Assembly (NCBI GenBank): GCA_032622095.1
Contig: CP136068.1
Location: forward strand, 51,456,443 to 51,520,442
Source of the DNA: Siphonodentalium dalli
Taxonomy: Eukaryota; Mollusca; Scaphopoda; Gadilida; Siphonodentaliidae
DNA length: 64,000 bases
Direction of reading: 5' to 3'
Shown one piece after another: positions 12,201-27,200 of the stretch. The notes under the pieces are model-generated. The model had not been told where the DNA came from, did not search any database, and saw only the letters and a list, made by a program, of their open reading frames with translations. The position numbers and the translations under genes were made by a program. Every line of letters starts with the position of its first letter. Within the stretch, counting starts at the first letter, position 1.

Positions 12201-15200
12201 AAAGTGGCAGCAGGCATAAGATTCGGCATTGCTCAACAACAGGGAAAAAATTATGTGAAGCACTTAGTTTGTTAGAAGATAATCTCTCATAAGTTCAAAA
12301 AACTGGAACTTTGATTCCGATTGTAAATTCACAAAATAATATACATAGAAATGAATGTGACCGGTTAGTTTAAAAATAACAGTCAAAAGGCAAGAACAGA
12401 AATCTACACATGATTGAAGCAGTACTGTTCCCAATCCATTCACTTCAAAAGAAGGCATTTGATGACAGCTTAATTTCCAATAAGCTGCACTATTCATGTC
12501 CGTAATCATTCTTATACCCCATCTAACCAAAATCATTTCAAAATGAGGTATAAAAGTAAACCAACATCAATTCCAATATTGTAACCCTTTCTATACTAAA
12601 TAGATTCTCCCATTCAGTCATATAAGTATACATTGGAATGGTCTTATTATTCTCCTGGATGGGTTTTCAGGAAAAATAAGCTGACAACAGTTAATACAAG
12701 TCCAAAAGTAGTTCTATTTATTGGTGGGAAATGTTCAGATAATAAGTTCAACAAACGCTTGTTGAACTTATTATCTGAACATTTCCTAAAGAATAACTAC
12801 TCGTCAATGATTATTTAGTATACAAAGGGTTAATAGAAATGATCCCGTTCTGAATATGTAGATTCCCACATCGGGGTTTAATTTATAAATTTGTATTCCT
12901 TCCTGGTTATTTCCTTGTTATGCATGCACTCATTGCTGCAACCAGCATAATCCACCTCAGACACTGATTTTGTCTTGCTAAGCTGTTGTAAATTATAATG
13001 TAATGTACACAGAAGAATTCTTAAGACAAATTTCATAAGATTCTCCTGAAAATAATTTTGCTATATTTTTACTGAATAGAGAATATGCTGGTTGTACCAT
13101 GGTTTGCTTGATATTTTAGTTTGTGCCATTAAAATATATACCTGTGTTCTCAGCCAATTATATATGTATAATTAGATGGAGATAGAGCTTCTTTTTTTCA
13201 AGAAATATATAAATTAATGGATGTATCAGCTGGATGTATATATAATTCTATGCAATAAATTACTACAATTTTCAAAAATGCACAGAATCTCTCTCCAGTT
13301 GATTTTAGCCTTTACATCTTCAACAGACACTTATCATATCTTCTAATGGTAGATATTTGAAATCTTGGAAAATTTGCACCTGAACATTTTTGACGAGGCC
13401 CTCTTGTGATTATCAGGTCAGGCACTTCCTGAATTCCACTATTATAGTGGTATATGACCATTACCATTTTGTGAATTTGATAAAAGAGGGATAATCCAAA
13501 ATCATATTAAACAAGATTATTCAAAATGAGTGTCGCACTAATTCAGTATCTTGCATATATTTTGTCCAGGAGAATGATTAAATCAGATTAATCATGATGG
13601 CACACGATAAGCAACTCAATTAGCATTCAATTAGTTAAATGTTGTTTTGAAGGAGCAAATGAGTCATCCTGTTATTGTCATTTAGAAAGGCATATATTAG
13701 TAATATTATTGAAAAACAAAGCTGGCGCGAAAGATTGCTTTTAAATTTTTGTCGGAAGACTTCATTCGCTGCGATATTGTTAAGAGTGAAATTTGGCTGT
13801 GCCCTGGTATGCACCGTCTTCTATTCCATATAAAGAAAACATGAATATGTTATGGTCATATACCACTATAATAGTGGAATACCAAAATAATAGTGGAATA
13901 CCCTGGAATACCCAAATAATAGTGGAATACCAAAATAATAGTGGAATTGAGGATGTGCCTGACTTGATTGTAAGGGAGTTGTCTGAAACACAGTGTTTTT
14001 ATTTATTTGGCCTCACTGTTATTATTTTACCCCTTCCATAATTCTATACTAACATCAGGCAAATATACAGCAAGAACTGGGTGATGCATTAACGCAGAGA
14101 GCTGAAGGCGAAATGCGTAGCCTGAGGCTGCAGAATCAACAGCTAAAAGATGCCTTGGAACAACTAGAAGAGGATAAGCACGCAGAAGAGGATAAGCACG
14201 CAGATATGGTACATTTTTATTTAGGATGTGTCCATAACATTCTCTAGTTTATATTGTTACAGCTTTGTCTAATAGGTTTAGTGTGTTGTGCTTCATAGTC
14301 ACGTTAGAAGTGAGTTCCGGTGGAGGTACTAGGCTCTATAATAATTTATCCCAATTCAAATAATATATAATATTTAAAACTTGTGTTCCTTGTATAAATT
14401 GTGGCAGTGTTTTAAACTGTAATCCTAACTGTTCTAACTAATCCTAATTTTTGCCATCTCCATGATTGACCATATATTCTATGGACAAGGCCTCAGGGTA
14501 GTAATGCGTACATAACAAGTATAGATCTGAAAAATAACATTTTATTTCTCAGCTCTGATGTCGAGATTATTATGTATATAATTTTGTCCACTTTATTTTC
14601 TATATTATTTTGCCATTGGTTTCTAGAATACATTTAAATAGTCTAATAATATTAGGGTGGAAGTGAATGTTGAGTATAGGAATTTTGTCACGATGTCGCA
14701 GCAATGCCACTATATAAAGTTCCAAATATTTTACAATATTTCCAAATAAGGGATTTAAAAGTTTGTCATTCGGCATGATTCCTTTAAATTGTGTAATTAA
14801 ATTTATAAAAGTTAAATGAAGACATTTAAATTAACATTAAAGCATATGTTATTGAAATGCTTCAGTTTCTGATAAGTTGAATATGTAATGACACATTAAG
14901 CATCTATACCATGGTCTTATAAACTATTGGTTACTAGCTGGGGTACCCGGAGTTGCTCGGGTGAAGAATGTGTAAACTATTAGTGGCCCTTCAAGTAATT
15001 TAAAATAATTATTACTCATATGGGGTAAACAGCATCTATTGCATGACTCTCCAGATAAAGTTACCATCTATCTTTTAAGTTGATAATAAATGCTCTTTAT
15101 TGCTTATTATTAGCGCCCCTTTGAATCATTTGAGATCAAAAGCACCTATCACATGACATTCCCCTGGTCAGGTGACAATTATGTACCAATTTTCCTACAT

Positions 15201-18200
15201 ATCTTCTAAGCTGATAAGGAACACTCTTTATTGCTCATATTTTCCCCTTTAACCTTTCAGTGCCAAGTCCAATTTTTGTATCAACCCATATTTCCTTGAT
15301 CATTTTTCAAATTTATTGATTATAATAATGTGATACATTGATGGAAAGAGCTCTTAGAGCTCTTTCCATCAATGTATCACATTATAATAATAAATAAATT
15401 TGAAAAATGATCAAGGAAATATGGGTTGATACAAAAATCGGACTTGGCACTGAAAGTGTTAAGTCATCTGAGGTCAACGATATCTATCTCATGACACTCT
15501 AAGGGTCAATTTATCCCCATTTTTCAATTTTCACCACGACAAGATTGCTACCATTCTGGGTATATAATTAATTATTTAGTTAAATTAATTATTAGTGCCC
15601 TTTTAAGACAGGACCTATCTAATAAGATTCCCCAAGTCATATTACTCATATAGAACAAATTCAGCTCCGACAGTCCAACCGTTTGGTCGTCTCCAGCCAA
15701 AAGATACGTATAATAATTATTAGTGCCCTTTTATGACCTCTAATAACACTCCCTGGGTCAATTTACCCCTATATACAACTTTTCAGCTCCATGGTCCAGC
15801 CGTTTGGTCAGCGGACAAACAAACAAACATAATTGAATTTTATTATTATAGATTGAACATGGTGTTCACAACCAGGGATTTTAAATAGCCGAACTGAACT
15901 GAAAATAATATTATATGCATATTATATTGTGCCTCGTAGCAAGTAGTTCCAGTCACAGGTTATTTGCAGACTTTCTCTCTTGTAAATATGACGCCAGCAG
16001 ATTAAACCCTGCAATTATAAGATAATAGATTGATAATAGCCAGGTTCAACCAAACATACGTGTAACTTGTAATGTGTGTTACTATGGTATTGGTTCGACC
16101 TAGAATCTATGCTCACAGAGCCCTTGGTAAAAGCCACATGATTTAATGATTTAAGATATTGGCTCATCTTGCAGCAACAGGTGTAAACAATAGTCGGTGG
16201 TGAGACTGGCTGGACCACCAATACGCTCAGTTGGCTTCGATCAAAATAAGATCTCATTCACCCACTGTCATAGCGTTGGTCGCTCATTCGGTTAATAGAA
16301 TATTGTAATATTGGATTATTCCTCTTTGCAACAAGTTGGACACAAAGCTTCTAAATTGAAAGACCATGTACGTGTCATGAGAATACAAGTTACAAATACA
16401 TGTGGCTGAACCTGTCTAATGTCGCTGTATTACCATTGTCAACTCTTACACTTGCTTCTTGTATTGTTTTCTGTGTTTTCTTTTTTGTTCTTCTTCAATT
16501 TCAGATGAGAATTTAGAATTTGAATGTCTTAAAGAAATAATATGCCATTGTTATTATAAACTGATGTTCCAGTGCCCAAGTAATAAATCCACTTTAAACA
16601 TCTTACATTCTAATATAATTGCCCTGAAGTCCAACCATATCAGCTGTACCGGAGTGTTACATAAAACATGATTCCTCCACTAATTTTAAATGTGAATATT
16701 TACTGCCTATTAGCTGAAGTTTATCACTGATAAACATTTAACCCTTTCATGATGGGAGCTGTGCCATAGGTCGCCTCACATATATAAGAGAATGCATTGG
16801 CCTAACAATTTTTATAATTTATTATTTTTTATCATTTTTTCTTACATTCTTTTAACAATTTTTATCATTTTTTTTATATTCTTTAACAATGATATAATAT
16901 TTTCTTACATTCTTTAACAGTTTTTGATCATTTTTTCTTACATTCTTTATCAATTTTTATCATTTTTTCTTACATTGTTTTACAATTTTTTTCATTTTTT
17001 TCTTACATTCTTTAACAATTATAAAAAATATATAATTTGTTAGGTCATGAAATGGTTAAAAAACAATACAGCGCCAGTCAATATATAATTTCTGTATCAC
17101 AATGTTGTCACTCAAAGAAGAATTTAAAAAATACTATTGGTGATATTAAAGATAAGCCTTGAACTAACGTATTCAGATAAAAAAGAGCCGCATTCCTTCC
17201 TATATATAACATAAGTAGTTTGGAGTATATGTTTAGTTAAATGTGTTAATGCAGTGTATTTGTTTGATTATCTGAAGGTGTATTTGTGTGTGTAGATTTC
17301 TTTAAATTTTAGATTTAGTTCGCTATTTCTTGTCTTTATTTGCTAGCCATGTGACCCACCGGATAGTAGAGTGTCAGCTAGTGAGGTAGATAATTTGCAT
17401 GAGGTGTTACATGAAAAGGAAGTGACCATAGAACAACTCAGTATTCAGTTGGATAGTCTCCAACAAGAAGTTGAGAACCTTACTGATTTTCAGGTAATTA
17501 GCATGGTTCTGCACCTGTTCTCCATTCCCATATATTTTCACTCCATCCTATTCCCAGCTTGTTTGAGACATCTTTATTGTAACACATTATCATCTGTTTT
17601 TCAAATTTAATAAAAGTGTTGTCTATTGTGGCTATATTATATTATTAATTGCATATTATCTGCTTATTGCAATGATCAAAGCTGACTTTTAATAGCTCGA
17701 CATTTAACTGCATGACAAAATGTAAACTAAAAATGATGTATACATCTCTTCGTTGAAGTTTATGACTATTTTTAGAACATTACACTGTTCAACTGTGATT
17801 TTTTTTTTTTATGTTTTTTTTTATTGAAAATCTATCTTTTACAACACTGATACCAGATGTTTCTCTTGTGTGTTCTGCAAATATTCCTTCAAAGCAAGTT
17901 TCGTAGTTAAAAAAGGTGCTGGTTAAAGATGGAGCATCATTAATCTGATTGCAACCATCCCCACCGCTTCTCCTCCCCCACCCCAATTTAATTTTGTTTC
18001 AGGCATCACTTTAGGGTCCTGCGAACCTTTTTTTTCCATTCAAGCCAAATACACTTCAACATTTATATATCGAATCGAACATACCCGGTAATCAAAGATC
18101 AGATAGGCAAGAAAGTCCATAACTAAGGTTACTTTTCATGCTGGAAAGATCAGTTTTATCGTGCAGGCAACAGTGAAATATGCAATATAAAAGGACTTCC

Positions 18201-21200
18201 ATAAATTGTACGTTACTTTTGTTGCTGAATGATGTTTAATTGCTAGCTCAGTATATGCTTTCGGTGATACACCATAGACAGATTGTTTAGTGCAACATGT
18301 AGTTATAGATGCGACCTGGAATCTCAAACAACTCTACTTATAAATGAAGTAGTTTGCAAATTAATGAATGTGACATTGGCTGTCATTTTGTATGTATTTA
18401 ATACTAAGTAAATGTCTATTCCGTTCGGCACATCTAATCTCATATCTTCTCAATCTGATAAAACAGTGCTAGCATTGGCCTTAAGTGGAGCTCTTGGTTG
18501 TGAGTTCATGCTTGCGAAACTGAATGACATACCTTACTCATATCTAAATTCGCAGTACTATATTTTGCACACCTATCGTTGCGCGAATTTAAAACTGAGC
18601 GAAAAATAGTATTGACTCCTTAAGTTTACACCCAACCATAAGGAAAATAGGTTGGATATATTAATGAGTTACATACATTGCAGAGCATTGTATTGAATAG
18701 AGCAGTATATGTGCATGCAGGCAACCTATCTCAAGACCACTATTCACACGTAAAGCGATAAATCGTGATAAAATCTTCGATGTTTCAATGATTGTAAGAC
18801 ATATACGCATATTCCACTAATTACAGGTGTATAAGGTGCACATATCCATATCCACAGCGCTGGAGTGATATGATGGTCATACAGTCTGATTTAATTATTT
18901 GAACCCAACTATTTAATACATGCATACAAGTGTTGATTTTCTCAACTCAGTGTAACTTCTTTGAAATTACATCAATGATACTATTTAACTAATTAAATAT
19001 CACAATGATTATTTGGAGCATGCACAAACACATATTTTCAAAACAAAATGATGATGCAGTTATGTTCTGCTCGATGTACAGTTTTGCAAAATGTGCCATT
19101 TAATCAACCAGATACAAGTATCTTATATAATGAATGTCTAAGAACTGTAACTCCAATCAGACACAAGACTTTTACGAAAAATATTTTGTCAGTTTTGAAT
19201 TCTCTCAGCACGGTACACAAATTTAAAGTGCGCAAATTCAAAACTGAGCGAAAAATAGTACTGCGCGAATTTAAAACGACTAATGTATACTGGCAGGGTC
19301 CGCGCTGGGCCAAAATTTTCTTTTGCCAAATAATTTGGCAAATGTAAATATTTTTTGCAAACTTCTTTTAGAATTTTCCAAATGTTATCCCTGATCCATT
19401 TTCTACAACATTAAGTCTTATGTTTCGACGCTCAGGGTTTGAACGACTTTTGATATCGATAGGAAAGCAGTTAGTTAATATTTATACTCGCATCTCTAGT
19501 GTGGTTTATCATACAACAAAAACCAATCACCGAACAATAAAATGATAGCAGAGTTGCTGCATCAGAAGGACACATCACAAGAGGATTAGCTATGTAAACA
19601 CCACCACACTAAATAGTGGTAAACCCTCCACCCATTGATTCTAATAGCTATAAGATTAACTGCATCTTAATAGAGGTGTTAACTTTTCTTAAACCATATA
19701 AAACACCATGCACTTATATAATTATATTGTAAGAGTTTTCTGAAATGAATGGTATTGATTGACCAATATTTGTCAACTGTCTTGAGGAATTAAAAAGTGA
19801 CTTGCCAAAATGTTTGCCAAATGAAAATATTTTTTGCCAAATGTGAATTATTTTTGCCATTGGCAAGTGGCAGCGCGACCCCTATATACCGGTAGTTAAA
19901 ACATTCCCATTCGCCAAAGTCTTAACATTGACCATCCTGTTGGTGCCTGGAAATGTTCCAAATTGTACTTTACAATTAAGTTGTTTGGTTGTGCTTGAAC
20001 AAATGCTTCTTGATTTCACGTACCTGCAATCATTTTCCGCCTGCATTTTATGCAAGATATTAACATAGTAAGTATAATGAATGCTTATCTTTATTCAAAT
20101 GTTTTCGAACCAAAATTTTATAACCGAATTCAAATAAAATGTTGGGACTTAATTGAATAATGAAACGAACATTGAATATTCGCAGGACCCTAGCATCACT
20201 TGAAAATAATTTAGAAAGGATTGTAAAATCATGAAATCCAGCAAGTAGCATTGCACTCAACATGTCTAGGGCCCCGAGAGAGGCTGTTATGTTATTTACT
20301 CACTTCACAGTTTATCTTAGAAATAACTTTGATTTCTTTAATTCAAACTGATATATACCTGTATCACATTCTCATTCTATCCACCCTCCTCCCCCTTTAT
20401 TTATCAATGAACACTCCTAAATTATTCCTTTAAAACTCCTTGCTATGCTATCTTAAATTCTAAAACATAAATTCACATGTAAGAGTAACTAATGAGAATT
20501 AAGTTTCCTCTCAGGTGAGCGAACTGTGATGCCTTCAATGTCAAAGGAATCTCATCAGGTCAAAACTGACCATTTGAGAACCATAATCTTGTTGGTAAAA
20601 ATAGAAATTATTTGAAAACTTGTGCCTTGTTTTGTCTGCCTGTTACCAAACGCAACATATATGCTTGAATAAAGAAATGCCAGCATTGCATATTTGCCCA
20701 AAATTACAAGATAGATAACCTAAGTTTACCTGTTCCATTAATGGTGGAGAATGGCTGGCAACTGATATTCCAATTCTTCTTAGTTGGCATTATTTACACA
20801 CTTTTGAGTTTGTGTATATTGTATCAGTTGTAGTCTTATAAACTGCAAATTTCACATATTCCACTACATTTATAGTTCATTTTGTCAAAATAAAATGAAT
20901 CTTCAGTTATTCTCTAAATTATTCCCTTTTGATGAAAAAGCAGTCACTTTTGTGTGAATTTCACTAGTTAACTACTGAAGTTGTTAATATTTAATGAATT
21001 CAGTTATCTTGTGCAATTTCTAACATAAGTTATAGAATTTCTTATCGCTTCCTGGGATAAACTCACAGATAGAGACAAAATAGTAATCTTTTTAAAACAA
21101 GGACCCCCCCCCCCCCCCCTTTCTGAAGCTTCTATTTTTAGTGTTTTGGTTTCTGTTGTTTACTCACCAAAGCCTTTATGTAAAAGCTATGTGTCGCAAT

Positions 21201-24200
21201 TTTGTTTAAGATTTTCTCCATCAAGATAGTGTATATGATAATGTTTAACCTATTCATGACTGAAGCTTCCTGTAATTTTGTGAGAACCATGTGCCAATGC
21301 ATTCTCTTGTATATGCAAGTCTCCCATAGGGGGCCTTGCATTGGAGAATGCATTGGCCTAACAATATTTACCTTGACCTTGTAAATCGGTGCATTCTTTT
21401 ATATATGCAAGGCTCTCCATGGGAGACTTGCATATATAAGAGAATACACTGGCACAGGGTCTTGAATGCTGCACCAGCGCAGCTTCCATCATTGAAGGGT
21501 TAAATAATTGTTCAAAAACAATGTGCATGCCTTTAATCTAAGATAAGGCTTTGTCTACTAATCAATAACATGGGTCATTCAAGGTACATGCCCTCCTCTG
21601 ACATAACACCATCTTTAATCACTATTTTTGTCCACCAAGTCAGAATATAAATATTTCAACAGCTTATCTAGTGACTATACTAAATATAATCCCTTTGTTC
21701 CCGTTCAGGTATAGCTCTGTATTAATCCATTGTATTCTGTGTAAATTGAGCCATTCCTGACTTTGGACATGTGCTCTTACAAACACTGACTTAATGGTAA
21801 GCTTAAAATTACAACTAATAATTTGCTGTAGCTGAAATCTCACAAACTTTTTGTCTTATAATCTATTAATTTTATGTTGTAACATTATTTTCGTTTAGAA
21901 CTTTATTTGTTGACTATTTGTATATACATTTACATTTTTATTCCCTCTTTGTATGACAAACATTCTGTTATAGGAAATTGATTATCTATTTAACTTGGAC
22001 TACACGCTTATCTTCCATGCTCGCTTATCTAATTAATTTATAGGCTACAATAAAACTGTATTTATCATTCCTTCTTTGATCTAACTCAAATACTACCTAT
22101 TCCAGAACAAAATTCTTGTTTTGTGATGTGATATAATTGCCAATGGATGTTTGCCAAAAACCTGTTTAGTTTTGCAAAGGAATTCTGGAACAAATCTTTC
22201 ATGCAATAAACAATATTGTGTCGGGGTTTGAGGATAACTACAGCATATTATCAGGAATTCCCCAGTTTGTGTGATTGTAGGAGTGCTCACTTACAAATCA
22301 CACCAAACTGTTGTGAGGGTATATATTTCATTGACACAAGAACAAGTTCACACGGTTATCATGCATGAACATTCTCTCTGAATGAACACATTAATTTTGT
22401 GATAGTTGTCTCCTATTCATTTTCTGTTCATTGAAGCATGAAAAGTCACTCATTGTATCATTGATCTTGAGATATTAAAATAGAGATCAACCTTTCCATG
22501 ACTGGAGATTCTTGAAATTTTGCGAAAACCCTTTGCCAATGCATTATCTTATATATGCAAGTCTTCCATTACGAAGCTGGCATATATAAGAGAATACATT
22601 GGCCTAACAATATTTACCTTGATCTTGTAAGCCGATGCATTCTATGCGAGGCTCCCTGCCCTTCGGGAGACTCGCATATGTAAGAGAATGCACTGGCAAG
22701 GGATCTTAAATGCTGCACGTAAGGGTTATGTAAGGGTTAAAAAATAGATTATATTTCCTTATTCCTTGATAGCATTCTGACTTTCACATCTGGAGTCCTT
22801 TTTGAAATTCTCTGTGCGTACTTTTATTTTTTTAGGTGATTATGATAATTGAATTCAGGTTGTTGCTTACAAGCTGTCATCAAACCAATTTTATATTCAT
22901 GTCAGTTTATCATGGACAACAACCCTCAGCTAGTGAATGCTAGTTAAAGGGACTCACAGCATTTAAAGTGGGTTCATGCTAAATAACAAAACAAAAGAGT
23001 CTGTAAACAAACTATTATCAACAAGTGCATGAAAAAATAGATAGACTTTATTCTTATTTTAGTTATTAATAACTCTCCAATAATGAGTCAAAACTATTGT
23101 AATGTAAACATTACTGTTACAGTGGAATTACCAATAAATGTCCAATTAGTTTATTAAGTTGATGGTAAACAATGGAGAAGGTCAAAGCATTTACAAATAT
23201 TCTGAAAATCGAACTCGGGCCAAAATACTTTAACTTACCGCGTGCGATTAGCTGTGAGTGTTGACAAATCACTGTAACCATTTTGTTTACATAACAATGA
23301 TTTCAACACATGAAATTTCATTATTGGAGAACTATCAATAATGATTATAATAACAATGTTTTATCTATTTCTCTATGTTCTTCTTAGTGGTGATGTTTTT
23401 ACTGACCTTTATATTTTTTGCACATTTACACAGTGTGAGTGCCTTGGTTCCCTTTAATCTCTTCAAAATCTCAATCCTCACAAATGTTACTTGTGTGTTG
23501 AATGAATTGTCATTTGAAAATTAAGGTGTCTGAAGTAGAGTTGCATAACACAGTTATATAACATATTTAAAACTACAAAAGCTCTACCTCTGGTCACTTA
23601 TGTACATGTATGTCATTATTAAGTAGTCACATAGTATAGATAGGTAATGTGTTATTGTCTCTATTTTTGGTGTGCTGATCCACCAGTTTTGTTTAAAGGA
23701 TCTACATATATGATTGGCTTTGCACACACTTTGTTTACAGGCATTGTATTCTTATTTTAATAGCTTACAGCAAATTGTGGTATTACTTGGACAAATAGTC
23801 ATTCGATTATTCTGGTTTTACAACTATTTTATTTATATCCTGGGTATTTATTTGAAGAAAAAAAACATTTTTATAAGCAGATTCCACAACCAATTTTTAG
23901 CTCAACTTTACTTTGTAAAGTTTGAGCTATTGCCATGGCTTGGTATCCGTCGTCCGTGTGTGTGTGTGCATGTGTGAGTCATCAACAATACAGGCTACAG
24001 GTCGTACCTTTGGTCGGATCATTATGAAATTTGTCATAGCTGTTGACATCAACATTTAAACCAGAACGATTCATTTTGGGGTCATTCGGAAAAAAAATTG
24101 GCCGCCAGTGGCCATCTTGGATTTCAAAATTCAATCCATTAGCACGGGCTACATGTCGTACTGTTCGTCAAATCATCATAAAATTGGTCATGGATGTTAA

Positions 24201-27200
24201 CAATGACTTGTAGATGGGAACGAGTCATTTTTAGGTCATTCGGCCAATAAACATGGCTGCCAGCAGCCATCTTGGATTTTACTCTTTGCATGACTAAATC
24301 CTTTGGCACGGGCCACAGGTCGTACCTTTGGTCGGATCATTATGAAATGTATCATGACTGTTGACATTAACATGTAGATGGGATCGAGTCATTTTGGGGT
24401 TATTCGGCCAAAAAACATGGCCGCCAGTGGCCATCTTAGATTTCAAAATTCAATCCATTAACACGGGCTACAGGTCGTACTGTTCATCTGATCATCATGA
24501 AATTTGTCATGGATGTTAATATTTACATGTAGATGGGAACGAGTAATTTTGGGGTAATTCGGCCAAAAAACATGGCCGCCGTCAGCCATCTTGGATTTTA
24601 CTCTTTGCATGACTAAATCCTTTGGCACGGGCTACAGGTCGTACCTTTGGTCAGATCATCATAAAATTTGTCATGGATGTTAACAATGACATGTAGATGG
24701 GAACGAATCATATTTAGGTCATTCAGCCAAAAAACATGGCCGCCAGCCATCTTGGATTTTACTCTTTGCATGACTAAATCCTTTGGCATGGGCTACAGGG
24801 CGTACCTTTGGTCTGATCATCATGAAATTTGTCATGGCTGTTGACATTGGGATGTAGATGGGAACGAGTCGTGTTTGGGGTCATTCGGCCTTAAAATGTG
24901 TCCACTGGCAGCCACCTTGGATTTTACTCTTTGCATGACTAAATCCTTTGGCACACCCTACAGTCCACTTCCCTCATCCGATCATCTCCAGACTTCATAT
25001 TAATCTTGATATTAATCTACTAGATGGAAGCTATCAAATGTTTTTGAATATCATTGGAAAACATAGCCGCCAGCAACCATCTTGGATTTTACTTTTATAT
25101 ATATCTCTTCATGTTGATAATCTAGTATTACTTAGACATTTCAACTTTTCGCATTCCTAATCGCTCCATTGACTGTAACACATGAAAAATTGCTCCATTG
25201 ACTGTAACACATGAAATTATTCCCTTTCCAAGTTGAGCTACAGTGTCATTGACACTTTCATTGTCATTATTCATAGCAAAAATGTCGTCTTTATACAAAA
25301 TTATGTCGTTCTGGGATCCCAAAAGTAATGCATAATTTGTCATTGACTAGCAAAGTACTGTTTTTGGAGATGTAACAGTACAATGTGTATGCATCATAGA
25401 CTATTCCTCCTATCAGACCATATAGTCAACTTCAAGGCATTCATCAATTGGTTGTTGGCCAGAATCACCTATTTCAGAGAAAAACCAAACATGTTTGTTT
25501 ACATCATGTTAGACAAATCAAAACAGACAAGTTATATATCGTTGTATAATGATGTTAACAATAGTGCCTGCTTTTAGCATGTAACAAGCATGTATATATA
25601 CATGTAGTATGAATATTTATTTTCAGAATAAGCTGCAGGAGGACTTTGACACTGTTCAGGGGATGTTGGAAGATAAACAGCATGAAGTTGAGTCCCTGGA
25701 GCGTGAAATCGCCGATTCCAAAGTCATTAGTCCTGAGCTTCTCGTAAGTTCTCCATTAGATTTTTACAATTCTACCATTTGTCATGGGAGTTAATGTTAG
25801 ATGTTAGTTATATGGCTATGAGCAAACCATTATATCGTATTGAATTCATGAAAACAATAGTCCAATAAATTCCAACAGAGAAGGTTGTGAGTGAATTCAA
25901 ACGAAAACCGACAGTTTCGTGAACCAGTGTGTATTTGGTAACAATCTTTATTCATTATGACTTTATCTCGAAAAGATTCAAATATTTTCGGCATCGATAA
26001 GAGGAATGATCATTGTTTTAATTTAAGATAGTTTGAAAATTTATATCGATCCCGCCTCTTTTGAACTTCCACCAGATCAAAATGCCATTCAAAGAAAATA
26101 CTTTTATTTGCGATGTAGCCACAAATGGCGTGCTTCAGACATGTAAGATGCAAGATTACTATCTCAGTGTAAAGTTGTAATATGTCAGCATTAACTTATC
26201 AAGCATGTCTGATTAGGTTAATATTAATAAATTGAAGGCAACTTATAAGACAGAAGTATATTTGTTTTTTATTATAGTATTACATAATTAACGTGAAGTT
26301 CAAATTGTCTTCCAGGAAAAATGTGAGGCTGAACTGAATTTGCTAAGAAAAGAGCTGACGGAGAAAGAAAATATCATTGAAGAGAAAGCAGAGGAACTGT
26401 ATCTGCTGAACGAGAGACTCGAAACTCAGGTACGATTTAATTAATGAGAGACTCGAAACTCGGGTACGATCTAATTAATTAGATACGATTTAATTAATGA
26501 GAGACTGATAACTCAGGTACGATATAATTAACAAGAGACTGGAAACTCAGGTACGATATAATTAACAAGAGACTGAAAACTCAGGTATAATTTAATTAAC
26601 GAGAGACTGGAAACTCAGGTACGATTTAACAAATGAGAGACTGGAAACTAGGGTACGATTTAATAAACGGGAGACTGGAAAATAGGGTGTAATTTAATAG
26701 AGAGACACTGGAAACTAGGGTACGATTTAATAGTTCAATGCATTGATTTTTACCTGTGTTTTTTATCCGTCTGTATTTTTCTATTTTCCTATCTAGGTGT
26801 CATCTTTTTAAAATTTAGTTTGAAACAATCAATGAGTTTATCACGATAAAGCTGGCAGTGCTTTTGTTCAAGCTGTCGTTAGTACCCCATGTATGTTGCA
26901 TTATGCTGACAAGCATTCTAAACAAATCAGATGTTATATATTTCACCCCCACCCACACCAAAAATATTTCGAAAATTGGGGGGAATACTAGTTACGAACT
27001 TGTTTGTGTGCATCTCTCCAAGTCTGTCTGTATAAGAACATTTAAGTCACCATCACTGTGTAATAATTTACAAAGCTAGAAAACTAAATTTAAAGTCGAA
27101 TAATGCATGCCAATCTCATTCCAGGAATCCACACAAAAAGAAATTGATGATATGAAAAATGAAATCCAGAAAAAAGATGAAGAAATTCTGACTGGTGAAA

